From Fretibacterium fastidiosum (GTDB taxonomy: Bacteria > Synergistota > Synergistia > Synergistales > Aminobacteriaceae), in assembly GCF_964642095.1 (NCBI RefSeq), contig NZ_OZ209244.1:1426001-1490000 (forward strand): a stretch of 64,000 nucleotides of DNA, written 5' to 3'. Both the position numbers and the translations under genes were made by a program. Numbering within the stretch: the first letter of the stretch is position 1; the number at the start of each line of letters is the position of its first letter. Positions 25,271-32,951 of the stretch are shown piece by piece. The notes under the pieces were generated by a model that was not told where the DNA came from, searched no databases, and saw nothing but the letters and a program-made list of their open reading frames with translations.

Positions 25271-25312
25271 CCTGACGGGGTTGCGGCGCTGCGGGCCGGG
25301 ACCGGAAACTGA
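25271..25312 (+). pseudogene. 3' tail relic of an Rpn-type gene
   Basis: Fourteen codons read PDGVAALRAGTGN-stop and match the last codons of the complete Rpn gene (PDEVEALRSGTGN-stop at 26821-26859). The noncoding bases just after both stops also match. The body of this first copy is gone, or only the tail arrived with the repeat. Confidence 0.7.
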
Positions 25313-25740
25313 ACGCACCACTTCAAACACAACCCCTCCGCCTCACTTCGTTCGGCACCTCCCCTTTCAGGAGAGGCAAAAAGAAGAGGCGTGTTTTTCA
25401 GGCCCCCCTGGAAGGGGGGCTGGCGAGCCCTGCAAGGGCGAGACTGACGGCCCGTGAGCGGTAGCGAACGGCAGCCGGAAGGCTCCCCGAAGGGGGTGTA
25501 GGAGCAGCGAGTGTTTTTCATAAGACGCGCCTGTCTGACATTCCCCGCCAACGCCTCCACAAGGCAATCCATTGCCTTGCTTCGGCACAGCCGACCGACG
25601 CAGCGCCGCAATCGCTGACGCGATTGCATAAGCTGCGTCGTCTGGCCGAGCTACGGAAGTCCCCCGGACTTCCTTCGCCCTCAGCCGACCGACCGGCCGC
25701 CGCAATCCTCCCGAAAGATCGGCTTGCGTGAGGCCGGTCG
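25313..25740. repeat. Hairpin-rich dispersed repeat, copy A
   Basis: This is a roughly 420-base noncoding repeat built from short inverted repeats. Modules include AAGGCAAT-cc-ATTGCCTT, GCAATCGC-tgac-GCGATTGC and GGAAGTCC-ccc-GGACTTCC. About 330 bases reappear, inverted, at 53400-53690, and the first ~190 bases reappear in direct orientation at 26865-27056. No gene is seen in it. Confidence 0.75.
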
Positions 25741-25839
25741 TCTGGCTGAAGCGGCCCCGGTCCCCCCTACGGGTTGTTTTTCTTGCCTTTTGCGGCGAAG
25801 TGTGCTATGTTCGGGGCGGCGAAGGGGGTGAGCGGAGGC

Positions 25840-26859
25840 ATGGCGGAGGATGGAGCCGAGGTGCGGACGTTCCCTGTGAACCCGCTGAACGACATCCTTT
25901 TCAAGTACCTGTTTGCGGCGAAGGAGAACCGGGCGAACCTTCTTCGCCTGCTGAACGACGTTCTGGGGCCGAAGCGGAGGGTGTCGGGCGTGGAGTGTCT
26001 GGACCGGGAGAGCGACCCGCCGCGGTTCGGCGGGCACACGTCGTTTCTGGACGTTCTGGCTCGTTCCCGGGACGGACGAATCTTTCACGTTGAGGTCCAG
26101 CTTGCGAACGAGGAGAATTTTTTTGAGCGTGTGACGTATTACGCGGCGTGCAGCCTGAGCGACCAGCTGTCGCGCGGGGAGGGATACGATTGCCTGCGGC
26201 CCGTGGTGTTCGTGTCGATTCTGAAGCACGGTCTTTTCAAGGAGCGATCGCTGAAGTGGCGCTCCGTGCACCGCATTCTGGACGTGGAGGACCACCGTTG
26301 CCGCAGCGACCTGTTGGAGTTTCAATTTTTTGAGCTGGGGAAGCTGCGTCGACTGTACGAGTCGGGTGGGATGGAGCGAGGGGCGGAGACGGGGTTGGAG
26401 CGTCTGTTGCGGTACCTTGGACGAATAGGAGGGGAAGCGGAGATGGAACGTCTTGCGGAGCGGGACGCCGGGATCGAGCGTCTGAGGCGTGGTGAGCGGT
26501 TGTTTTTCCGTACGCCTGGGAACCTTGCGTTGTACCGAATGCACGAGCGGGAGGAGACGGACTACCACAACACGTTCAGGCTGGCAGAGCGAAAGGCGGA
26601 AGCGAAGGGCATGACGAAGGGCATGGCGAAGGGCCGGGTAAAGGGCCTTGCCGAAGGGCTTGCCGAGGGGCTTGCCGAGGGCGAGGCCTTGGGGGAGGCC
26701 AGAGGGCTGGCAAAGGGCCTGAACGAGGGGCGGGCGGATGGTATCGCCGCTACGGCGCGGCGGATGCTGAGCATGAGCTTCACGTCCGAGCAGATATCCC
26801 AGGCGACCGGTCTTTCCCCTGACGAGGTCGAGGCGCTGCGGTCTGGGACCGGAAACTGA
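25840..26859 (+). CDS. Rpn-family recombination-promoting nuclease / putative transposase
   Basis: This is a 339-residue protein of the PD-(D/E)XK Rpn family (PDDEXK_2 type). PVNPLNDILFKYLFAAKENR is the usual opening, and SFLDVLARSRDGRIFHVEVQ holds the catalytic D and ExQ. The C-terminal part has a Lys/Gly/Glu repeat linker (KGLAEGLAEGLAEGEALGEA) and a short helical end. Starts at 25807 and 25840 are both possible; 25840 has GGGGG 11 bases upstream. An in-frame internal ATG at 26443 has its own strong ribosome site. Repeats A and B flank it. Confidence 0.88.
   Translation: MAEDGAEVRTFPVNPLNDILFKYLFAAKENRANLLRLLNDVLGPKRRVSGVECLDRESDPPRFGGHTSFLDVLARSRDGRIFHVEVQLANEENFFERVTYYAACSLSDQLSRGEGYDCLRPVVFVSILKHGLFKERSLKWRSVHRILDVEDHRCRSDLLEFQFFELGKLRRLYESGGMERGAETGLERLLRYLGRIGGEAEMERLAERDAGIERLRRGERLFFRTPGNLALYRMHEREETDYHNTFRLAERKAEAKGMTKGMAKGRVKGLAEGLAEGLAEGEALGEARGLAKGLNEGRADGIAATARRMLSMSFTSEQISQATGLSPDEVEALRSGTGN
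26427..26445 (+). promoter_or_regulatory. Internal ribosome binding site and start codon inside the Rpn gene
   Basis: AGGAGGGG at 26427-26434 lies 8-10 bases before an in-frame ATG at 26443. It would yield a 138-residue C-terminal product beginning MERLAERDAGIERL. In E. coli, Rpn genes encode such internal RpnS proteins that antagonise the full-length nuclease. Confidence 0.5.
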
Positions 26860-27110
26860 ATGTACCCTTCAAAAGCGACCCCTCCGGTCCTTCGGACCAC
26901 CTCCCCTTGCAGGGGAGGCAAGTAAACGGCGCACTTTAGGCTCCCGGTTTATTAGGCTCCCCTGGAAGGGGAGCTGGCGAGCCCTGCAAGGGCGAGACTG
27001 ACGGCCCGTGAGCGGTAGCGAACGGCAAGCCGGAAGGCTCCACGAAGGGGAGGCGCTCCTCCCCTGTTCAAACGCCCTTGAACTTTGCTTTATGTGGATT
27101 TAGGACGACG
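26860..27110. repeat. Hairpin-rich dispersed repeat, copy B
   Basis: This gene-free stretch after the Rpn gene has the same order of blocks as copy A: CCCCTCCG, ACCTCCCCTT..AGG.GAGG, CTGGCGAGCCCTGCAAGGGC, CTGACGGCCCGTGAGCGG and GGAAGGCTCC. It is shorter, about 190 bases of homology. Confidence 0.7.
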
Positions 27111-27119
27111 ACACTCCAT

Positions 27120-27148
27120 TTGCTTTTTAAAACGGTCAGTGTTATACT
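27120..27148 (+). promoter_or_regulatory. Sigma-70-type promoter of veg
   Basis: TTGCTT (27120-27125), a 17-base spacer and TATACT (27143-27148) lie 33 bases before veg. Confidence 0.65.
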
Positions 27149-27180
27149 TTAAAAAGTAAAAATGGAGGGAGTGTTTTTCT

Positions 27181-27408
27181 ATGTCAAAAACTCTTACATC
27201 CATAAAAGATCAAATCATTTCCTACAAGGGGCGGCGGGTGCGCTGCCGCATGTCCAAGGGCCGCAACAGGGTGGAGGAGACGGAAGGGATTTTGACGGAC
27301 GTCTATCCGAAGCTTTTCACGCTGTACAACAACTCGACGGCGAGCACCATCTCCTTCAGCTACGCTGAGGTCCTGACCCATGAGGTGGAGCTTGAGGTCG
27401 TCGGCTGA
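27181..27408 (+). CDS. veg: Veg family protein
   Basis: This is a 75-residue protein matching the small Veg family of Gram-positive and related bacteria (IKDQIISYKGRRVRCRMSKG, TEGILTDVYPKLFTLY, SFSYAEVLT). In Bacillus, Veg is highly expressed and influences biofilm matrix genes; its biochemical role is unknown. GGAGGGAG precedes ATG 27181. It is monocistronic, with its own promoter and a strong terminator. Confidence 0.92.
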   Translation: MSKTLTSIKDQIISYKGRRVRCRMSKGRNRVEETEGILTDVYPKLFTLYNNSTASTISFSYAEVLTHEVELEVVG

Positions 27409-27424
27409 ACATCCTGCCAGATGA

Positions 27425-27465
27425 GGCCCCCGGTTTTCCGAACCGGGGGCCTTTGCGCTTTTTGG
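27425..27465 (+). terminator. Rho-independent terminator of veg
   Basis: GGCCCCCGGTT and AACCGGGGGCC arms form an 11-bp stem followed by TTTGCGCTTTTT. Confidence 0.9.
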
Positions 27466-27624
27466 GCCGTCGTGGGTGACGATCTCCCTTGAAATTTCAA
27501 AGGCGTCGGGTGATATGAACAAAACAGTCCTTCGAGGGCTGCATATTGAGTTCGCCTGTGCTAATATAATCGCTGTCATCGTACTGTAGTCTTTTGCTTT
27601 TATATCGAGGGAAGGGAGATTGCG

Positions 27625-28050
27625 ATGAACACGATCGGTCTGGCGTACTTCAGCAATACCGGCAACACGAAGGCCCTCGCGGAGGCCTTCAAGAGCGCGG
27701 TCGAGGCGAAGGGCGGTTCGCTCTATTTCTCGGAGGCCGCTGGCGTGGACAAGGCGGCCTTCGCCGCGGCGGACGTCTGGGCGTTCGGCTCTCCGGCCTC
27801 GGGCACGGAGGAGATCAACGACACGGAGGTCCTTCCGCTCATCGAAGCGTTGAAGGACCACTTGAAGGGCAAGAAGGTCTTTCTGTTCGGGTCCTACGGC
27901 TGGGGCGGAGGCGCGTTCATGGATGCGTGGAAGCAGGACATGGAGGGCAGGGGGGCCGTCATTGCGGCCGAACCCGTAACCTGCCTTGAGGCCCCGGACG
28001 GCGCGGCGGAGAGCGCGATGCGGCAGGCAGCGGAGGCCCTGTTGGGCTGA
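27625..28050 (+). CDS. Flavodoxin
   Basis: This is a 141-residue short-chain flavodoxin, a soluble FMN electron carrier. The phosphate-binding loop is FSNTGNTKALAEAF near the N-terminus, and FGSPASGTEEIND plus FGSYGWGGGAFMDAW form the isoalloxazine-binding loops. GGGAAGGGAG precedes ATG 27625, and a TATAAT box lies at 27565-27570. It is immediately followed by the nickel SOD pair, so the three may share a transcript. Confidence 0.93.
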   Translation: MNTIGLAYFSNTGNTKALAEAFKSAVEAKGGSLYFSEAAGVDKAAFAAADVWAFGSPASGTEEINDTEVLPLIEALKDHLKGKKVFLFGSYGWGGGAFMDAWKQDMEGRGAVIAAEPVTCLEAPDGAAESAMRQAAEALLG

Positions 28051-28100
28051 GGCGCGGCGGGAGCAGGCTTTTCAAAATTTCACGACGGGAGAGGGTCCTT

Positions 28101-28547
28101 GTGAAGGAAGAGAAGGTTTTGTTTGCGGAGGCCCACTGCGACGGGCCCTGCGGCGTGTACGATCCTGCGGCGGCGCGGATCGCGGCGGAGGCGGTGCTCT
28201 CCATGACGAAGAAGCTGATCGCGCTGGAGTGCCCCGACCCCAAGGACAAGGCGGCCTTCACCGCGTACCTGAACTCCTTCAGCCGCTATGACACCATCAA
28301 GGAGGAGCAGGCCCAGATCGCCAAGGCCGAGCTGCTCATCCTCTGGACGGATTACTTCAAGGCGCCGCACCTGGAGAAATTTCCTCAGCTGCACGACCTG
28401 TTCTGGAAGGCGGCGAAGCTCTGCTCCGCCTGCAAGGTCGAGGTGTGCCTGAGCCACGCCGAGGAGCTGATGGACTGCATCAAGGAAGTTCACCGAATCT
28501 TCTGGGCCACGAAGGGGCGGGAGGTTGCCTGGTATACAGCCAGCTGA
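28101..28547 (+). CDS. sodN: Nickel superoxide dismutase (pro-enzyme)
   Basis: Ni-SOD disproportionates superoxide. The 148-residue precursor from GTG 28101 has an 11-residue leader ending FAEA. The nickel hook HCDGPCGVY follows at residues 12-20, where mature His1, Cys2 and Cys6 bind nickel after cleavage. The rest is the four-helix bundle (QIAKAELLILWTDYFKAPHL; EVHRIFWATKG) at normal length. The next gene is the matching maturation protease and overlaps it by 23 bases. Confidence 0.95.
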   Translation: MKEEKVLFAEAHCDGPCGVYDPAAARIAAEAVLSMTKKLIALECPDPKDKAAFTAYLNSFSRYDTIKEEQAQIAKAELLILWTDYFKAPHLEKFPQLHDLFWKAAKLCSACKVEVCLSHAEELMDCIKEVHRIFWATKGREVAWYTAS

Positions 28548-28893
28548 GGCGCCGGCAGAGCTGACGGTCGTCGTCCGGGGGCACAGCATGTACCCCACCC
28601 TGAGGGACGGGGAAGCGGTCGTGGTGGACCGGAACGCCTACCGGCAGGAAATCCCGGACGTGGGGGACGTCGTCCTGGCCTCGCATCCTTTCATGAGGGG
28701 TGTGTGGATGATCAAGCGCGTCGTCGGCTTTGCCGGTGAAGACCGCTGCGTCCTCCAGGGCGATAATGCCATGGAGAGCAGCGACAGCCGGAGCTTCGGC
28801 CCGATCCCCCTTCGGAGCATCCGGGGGAGGGCGACGCGCAAGGCGGACGGCTCGCCTCTGTCCCCGCCTCCGACGCGAGGCGATGCGCTTTGA
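28525..28893 (+). CDS. sodX: Nickel-type SOD maturation protease (signal-peptidase-like)
   Basis: This is a 122-residue S26/S24-type peptidase that removes the SodN leader so nickel can bind. VRGHSMYPTLRDGEAVVVDR holds the catalytic Ser, and WMIKRVVGF holds the catalytic Lys. It lacks a membrane anchor, as SodX proteins do. It starts at TTG 28525 inside the sodN 3' end, with AAGGGG seven bases upstream; the coupling fits the functional pair. Confidence 0.9.
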   Translation: MPGIQPAEAPAELTVVVRGHSMYPTLRDGEAVVVDRNAYRQEIPDVGDVVLASHPFMRGVWMIKRVVGFAGEDRCVLQGDNAMESSDSRSFGPIPLRSIRGRATRKADGSPLSPPPTRGDAL

Positions 28894-28917
28894 AGGTTTC
28901 GCAAGATGAAACTCGAA

Positions 28918-28951
28918 GGTCAGGCCGGCGGCGTCAGCCGTCGGCCTGACC
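28918..28951 (+). terminator. 15-bp stem hairpin between sodX and the agmatinase gene
   Basis: GGTCAGGCCGGCGGC and GCCGTCGGCCTGACC pair with one mismatch around a 4-base loop. There is no T-run after it. It may be a terminator-like or mRNA-stabilising element 23 bases before the next ATG. Confidence 0.5.
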
Positions 28952-28973
28952 GCCCTATGGAGGTCGATGCGTC

Positions 28974-29939
28974 ATGAGTGCAAGAGAACTGAAACAACCG
29001 GCCACAGCGTTTGCCTCGCCTCGTTTCTGCAACGTCGGCAATTTTATGCGGATGGAGCGGGTTGCGGACCCCGACGGACTGGACTTCGCCGTCTACGGCA
29101 TCCCCTTCGACACCGCCTGTTCCTATCGTTCCGGAGCCCGCTTCGGGCCGCAGGGCATCCGGAACATCTCCGTCATGATGAAGACGAACCATCCGGTGCA
29201 TGAGGTCAATATCTTCGACTACCTGAAGGGGGCGGATATGGGAGACGTCAACGTAGTGCCTGGCTACATCCATCCGACCTATGCCGCCATCGAGGCGTTC
29301 GCGTCCGGGATACTGGATGCGGGAGCCCTGCCGATCGCCCTGGGAGGGGACCATTCCATCACCCTGGCGGAGCTGAGGGCGGTGGCCGGAAAACACGGTC
29401 CGGTGAGCCTCATCCACTTCGATTCCCACGCCGACATCAACGACGAGGTCTTCGGCGAGAAGTACAATCACGGAACGCCCTTCCGGCGCGCCATCGAGGA
29501 GGGCCTGATCGATCCCCACACGTCCATTCAGGTCGGCATGAGGGGGTCCCTGTACGACGCGGGGGAGTTCAAGCTGGCCGCGGACCTGGGGCTGAAGCTG
29601 ATCCCGACCCACAGGGTGCGCGAGATGGGGATTCCGGCGGTCCTGGACGAGATCAGGAGGAGGGTGGGGGAAAATAAGGCCTTCCTCACGTTCGACATCG
29701 ACTTCATCGACCCTGCCTATGCGCCGGCCACGGGGACGCCGGAGGTGGGAGGGTACTCCACTTTTGAAGCCATCAGCTTTATTCGCGGCCTGACGGACGT
29801 CAACTTCGCGGGGTTCGACGTCGTCGAGGTGGCGCCGCCCTACGACGTTGCCGAGATCACCTCCCTCGCGGCCTGCAACATCGTCTTCGAGTTCCTGTCC
29901 GTGCTGGCGCTTCAGAAAAAGGAGGGCAGGAGGACATGA
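28974..29939 (+). CDS. speB: Agmatinase-family ureohydrolase
   Basis: This is a 321-residue binuclear manganese ureohydrolase that releases urea from a guanidino substrate, most likely agmatine (giving putrescine). Metal ligands are seen in ALGGDHSITLAE, LIHFDSHADIND and LTFDIDFIDPAYAPATGTPE. The second motif has DSHADI rather than the common DAHADT, so guanidinobutyrate- or other guanidino-acid hydrolase activity cannot be excluded. GGAGG lies nine bases before ATG 28974. Confidence 0.85.
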   Translation: MSARELKQPATAFASPRFCNVGNFMRMERVADPDGLDFAVYGIPFDTACSYRSGARFGPQGIRNISVMMKTNHPVHEVNIFDYLKGADMGDVNVVPGYIHPTYAAIEAFASGILDAGALPIALGGDHSITLAELRAVAGKHGPVSLIHFDSHADINDEVFGEKYNHGTPFRRAIEEGLIDPHTSIQVGMRGSLYDAGEFKLAADLGLKLIPTHRVREMGIPAVLDEIRRRVGENKAFLTFDIDFIDPAYAPATGTPEVGGYSTFEAISFIRGLTDVNFAGFDVVEVAPPYDVAEITSLAACNIVFEFLSVLALQKKEGRRT

Positions 29940-30205
29940 CGAGGCGCGAGTGTGGGAAGCGATGAGCGCCTGGCGAACAATTTGAAAATGGAACGACGGG
30001 GGCACGAGCCACCGTCGGCTTAACCCGTGCGGCAGCAGGATTACCCCCGACAAGATCGTCTCGGCCCGTGGATTTGGAGGGCCGGGCCGTATGTTCAGAC
30101 CGCGGGAGGTGTGTTAAAATCCAAGTTCAGCGGACGTTCTCCTGGGGGGCCGTGCGCAGCGGGGCGTTTTTTGAAGCTCCGAGTGATTTCAATTTCTAAG
30201 GGGCG
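29940..30205. other. Intergenic region, no gene seen
   Basis: I see no gene, clear promoter or clear terminator in these 266 bases. A weak CGGCCCG/CGGGCCG inverted repeat lies near 30060-30090. Confidence 0.4.
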
Positions 30206-31321
30206 ATGTTTGGGATGCTGAAGAACCTGAGGACGCACATGAAGTGGATCATGATCACGATCGTGGTGGCCTTCCTGCTCTCCACGTTTTTGATGTACGA
30301 GGGGCGCAGCGGACGCCGCGGGCCAAGCCGCAGCGCGGATGGGACCATGACGGACTACGAGGTGGCGGCGGTCGACGGCCGGCCGCTGATGCGCTCCGAG
30401 CTCGAGAACCGCCTGCGTGCCTACCTGGAGAACTCCGGCCTGCGCAACGCGGCCTCGCTGGACCTGCCGGCGGTCTATCAGGCGGTCCTGGATCAGTACG
30501 TCCTGGAGCGGCAGCTGGAGAGCGAGGTGAAGAAGGCGGATATCGCCATCTCCGACGCCGACGCGGAGCAGGCCATGAAGGCGTACGCCGACTCGGCGTT
30601 CCCGACCCGCGAGGCCTTCTACGCGGCGCTGGAGCGACAGGGGATCAGCAGCGCGGAGTACAAGAAAAGCCTGGCCCGCCAGCTGGCCGTGCAGCAGCTG
30701 CTGCACATGGCCGTGGGGGACGTCACGGTGAGCGAGGACGAGGCCGTCAAGTTCTACGACTCCATCAAGGACCAGCTCTTCCGCACGCCGGCGGGGGTCA
30801 ACCTCCAGGTGGCCCGCTTCGGGGCCAGCGCCGACGCCGAGGCGCTGAGGGCCAAACTGCAGGCGGGAACGGACTGGGTCCAGGCGACCTCCGGGGACGC
30901 GCTGGCCTCGATGGACGTCCTCAGCGTTACGCGGGAGCCCCTCTTCCTTCCGGAATCGGCCTTCGAGAGCGGCGTCCTGGCGGAGTTGGCCTCCCTGGAC
31001 GTGGGCGCCGTCAGCCCCGTGTTCTCCCCGGCCAGCGGGGACTTTTCCGTCGCCGTCAAGACGGAGCGCGTCTCGGAGTCCGTCCGTCCCTACGAGGACG
31101 TCAGCAGCGACGTCCGGGCCTTCCTGCGCAGCCAGGAGGAGCGCCGTAAGCTGAACGACTACGAGGCGGCGCTCATGGCGAAGGCCGAAGTCGTGATCTA
31201 CGACGCGTCGCTCTTCCCGGCCTCGGCGGACACAACGGCCAGCGCCGAACCCCAAGCAGTGTCAACCGACGCATCGGCCAGCGCCGACGTCGAGCCGGCC
31301 TCTGACGACGCGGCGAAGTAG
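30206..31321 (+). CDS. SurA/PpiD-like membrane-anchored periplasmic chaperone
   Basis: This 371-residue protein has one N-terminal membrane helix (KWIMITIVVAFLLSTFLMY) and a periplasmic body. Residues 50-190 fit a SurA-N/PpiD chaperone domain (VAAVDGRPLMRSELENRLRA; AVYQAVLDQYVLERQLESEV). A short parvulin-like region follows without a clearly complete catalytic set, then an Ala/Ser-rich tail. It probably assists folding of exported proteins. The start may be 30206 or 30215. A strong terminator follows. Confidence 0.8.
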   Translation: MFGMLKNLRTHMKWIMITIVVAFLLSTFLMYEGRSGRRGPSRSADGTMTDYEVAAVDGRPLMRSELENRLRAYLENSGLRNAASLDLPAVYQAVLDQYVLERQLESEVKKADIAISDADAEQAMKAYADSAFPTREAFYAALERQGISSAEYKKSLARQLAVQQLLHMAVGDVTVSEDEAVKFYDSIKDQLFRTPAGVNLQVARFGASADAEALRAKLQAGTDWVQATSGDALASMDVLSVTREPLFLPESAFESGVLAELASLDVGAVSPVFSPASGDFSVAVKTERVSESVRPYEDVSSDVRAFLRSQEERRKLNDYEAALMAKAEVVIYDASLFPASADTTASAEPQAVSTDASASADVEPASDDAAK

Positions 31322-31340
31322 GCGCCCGGCACAAAACGCG

Positions 31341-31373
31341 AGAGCTCCCGTCCTCCGGGCGGGAGCTCTTTTT
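31341..31373 (+). terminator. Rho-independent terminator after the SurA-like gene
   Basis: AGAGCTCCCG and CGGGAGCTCT arms are followed by TTTTT. Confidence 0.9.
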
Positions 31374-31449
31374 GATGTGAATCAGCGCTTTCCTGGGTTC
31401 CCGTCCGCGATCAACTTCCTGACAATTCGCTCTATTTTCCCCGTTTTTT

Positions 31450-31520
31450 GTTATAATAGGGGCGGTCCTTGGGGCCGTTCCCGGTTCTCTCATCTCATTT
31501 CGATCCAATGTAAAATTGGA
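31450..31520 (+). promoter_or_regulatory. Promoter region of the DUF3798/ABC operon
   Basis: A TATAAT box lies near 31451-31456, and a palindrome ATCCAAT-gtaaa-ATTGGAT follows at 31502-31520 just before the ribosome site. The duplicated copy upstream of the second gene has lost both features. Confidence 0.5.
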
Positions 31521-31537
31521 TTAAGGAGGCGTTTTTG

Positions 31538-32731
31538 GTGAAGTTGAAGTCTGTGTTGTTGGCTTTGCTGGTTTGTGGACTGTTCGCCCTTCCCGCCCTG
31601 GCTGCGGAAGCCGATTTCCACATCGGGATCATGACGGGGACCGTGTCCCAGAGCGAGGACGACCTGCGCGGCGCCGAGCTGATGATCCAGAAGTACGGCG
31701 ACACCGCACAGGGTGGCATGATCACCCACATCACCTACCCCGACAGCTTCATGACGGAACAGGAGACGACGATCGGCCAGATCGTGGGCCTGGCGGACGA
31801 CCCCAAGATGAAGGTGATCGTGGTCAACCAGGGCATTCCCGGCACGACGGAGGGCTTCCGCCGCGTCCGCGAGAAGCGTCCGGACATCATCCTCCTGATC
31901 GGTGAGGGGCACGAGGACCCCAGCGTCACCACCGTGGCCGCGGACCTGGTGGCCCAGGGCGACATCATCAGCCGCGGCTACCTGATCCCCCACACGGCGA
32001 AGGAGCTGGGGGTGGACACCTTCGTTCACATCTCCTTCCCGCGCCACATGAGCTACGAGACGCTGGGCCGGCGCCGCGCCATCATGGAGGAGGCCTGCAA
32101 GGACCTGGGCATCAAGTTCGTGTTCGAGACGGCTCCGGACCCCACCAGCGACGTGGGCGTGGCCGGCGCGCAGCAGTTCATCCTCGAGAAGATGCCGGCA
32201 TGGATCGAGAAGTACGGCAAGAACACGGCGTTCTTCTGCACGAACGACGCCCACACGGAGCCCCTGTTGAAGCGCATCGCGGAGCTGGGCGGCTACTTCA
32301 TCGAGGCCGACATTCCCTCCCCGCTGATGGGGTATCCCGGCGCCTTCGGGATCGACTTCGCCAAGGAGAAGGGCGACTGGCCGGCGATCCTGAAGAAGCT
32401 CGAGGATGCGGTGGTCGCCGCCGGAGGCGGCGGGCGCATGGGGACCTGGGCCTTCTCTATGGGCTACACCCACACCGCGGCACTGGCCGAGTTCGGCAAG
32501 CGCGTCGTGGAGGGGCAGGCCAAGCTGGACAGCCTGAAGGACCTGATCGCGTGCTACAACGATATCACGCCGGGCGCGACCTGGAACGCGGGCTACTACG
32601 TGGACGCTGGGACGGGGGTCCGCAACAAGAAGATGGTCCTCGTGTACCAGGACACCTATATGCTGGGCAAGGGCTTCATGGGGGCGACCTCGGTGGAAGT
32701 CCCTGAGAAGTACTACAGCGTCAACAAGTAG
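31538..32731 (+). CDS. DUF3798 periplasmic binding protein, copy 1
   Basis: This is a 397-residue secreted protein (signal peptide LLALLVCGLFALPALAAEA) of the DUF3798 family, a type-1 periplasmic-binding fold. It is likely the substrate-binding component of the downstream ABC transporter. GTG 31538 follows AAGGAGG at eight bases; a TTG one codon earlier is also open. It is about 94-95% identical to the next gene. A strong terminator follows it, so this copy can be expressed alone at a high level. The ligand is unknown; the permeases resemble nucleoside and sugar systems. Confidence 0.9.
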   Translation: MKLKSVLLALLVCGLFALPALAAEADFHIGIMTGTVSQSEDDLRGAELMIQKYGDTAQGGMITHITYPDSFMTEQETTIGQIVGLADDPKMKVIVVNQGIPGTTEGFRRVREKRPDIILLIGEGHEDPSVTTVAADLVAQGDIISRGYLIPHTAKELGVDTFVHISFPRHMSYETLGRRRAIMEEACKDLGIKFVFETAPDPTSDVGVAGAQQFILEKMPAWIEKYGKNTAFFCTNDAHTEPLLKRIAELGGYFIEADIPSPLMGYPGAFGIDFAKEKGDWPAILKKLEDAVVAAGGGGRMGTWAFSMGYTHTAALAEFGKRVVEGQAKLDSLKDLIACYNDITPGATWNAGYYVDAGTGVRNKKMVLVYQDTYMLGKGFMGATSVEVPEKYYSVNK

Positions 32732-32743
32732 CGTGCCGCTCCG

Positions 32744-32780
32744 CCGACCTCGCACGTTCTCCTGCGAGGTCGGTTTTTTT
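32744..32780 (+). terminator. Rho-independent terminator after DUF3798 copy 1
   Basis: CCGACCTCGCA and TGCGAGGTCGG arms form an 11-bp stem followed by seven T. Confidence 0.93.
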
Positions 32781-32951
32781 ATGGGAGGACGCCGGGCCCT
32801 GACCGGGCGGGGCAATCCTCCCCCACGACCAACCTGACGACTCGCTGCACTCCCCTGTTTTTTTGTTGCGTTATGAGGGGGTCTGGGAGCCGTTTTCGAT
32901 TCTCCCGTCTCGATTCGATGCAAAATTGACCCAGACAAGGAGGCGTTTTTG

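Noticed and set aside
25313..25740. CRISPR array
   Set aside because: The repeats are different palindromes of varying length without regular spacers or nearby cas genes.
29940..30205. Riboswitch or small gene in the gap before the SurA-like gene
   Set aside because: No conserved riboswitch core, ribosome site or protein-like frame was found.
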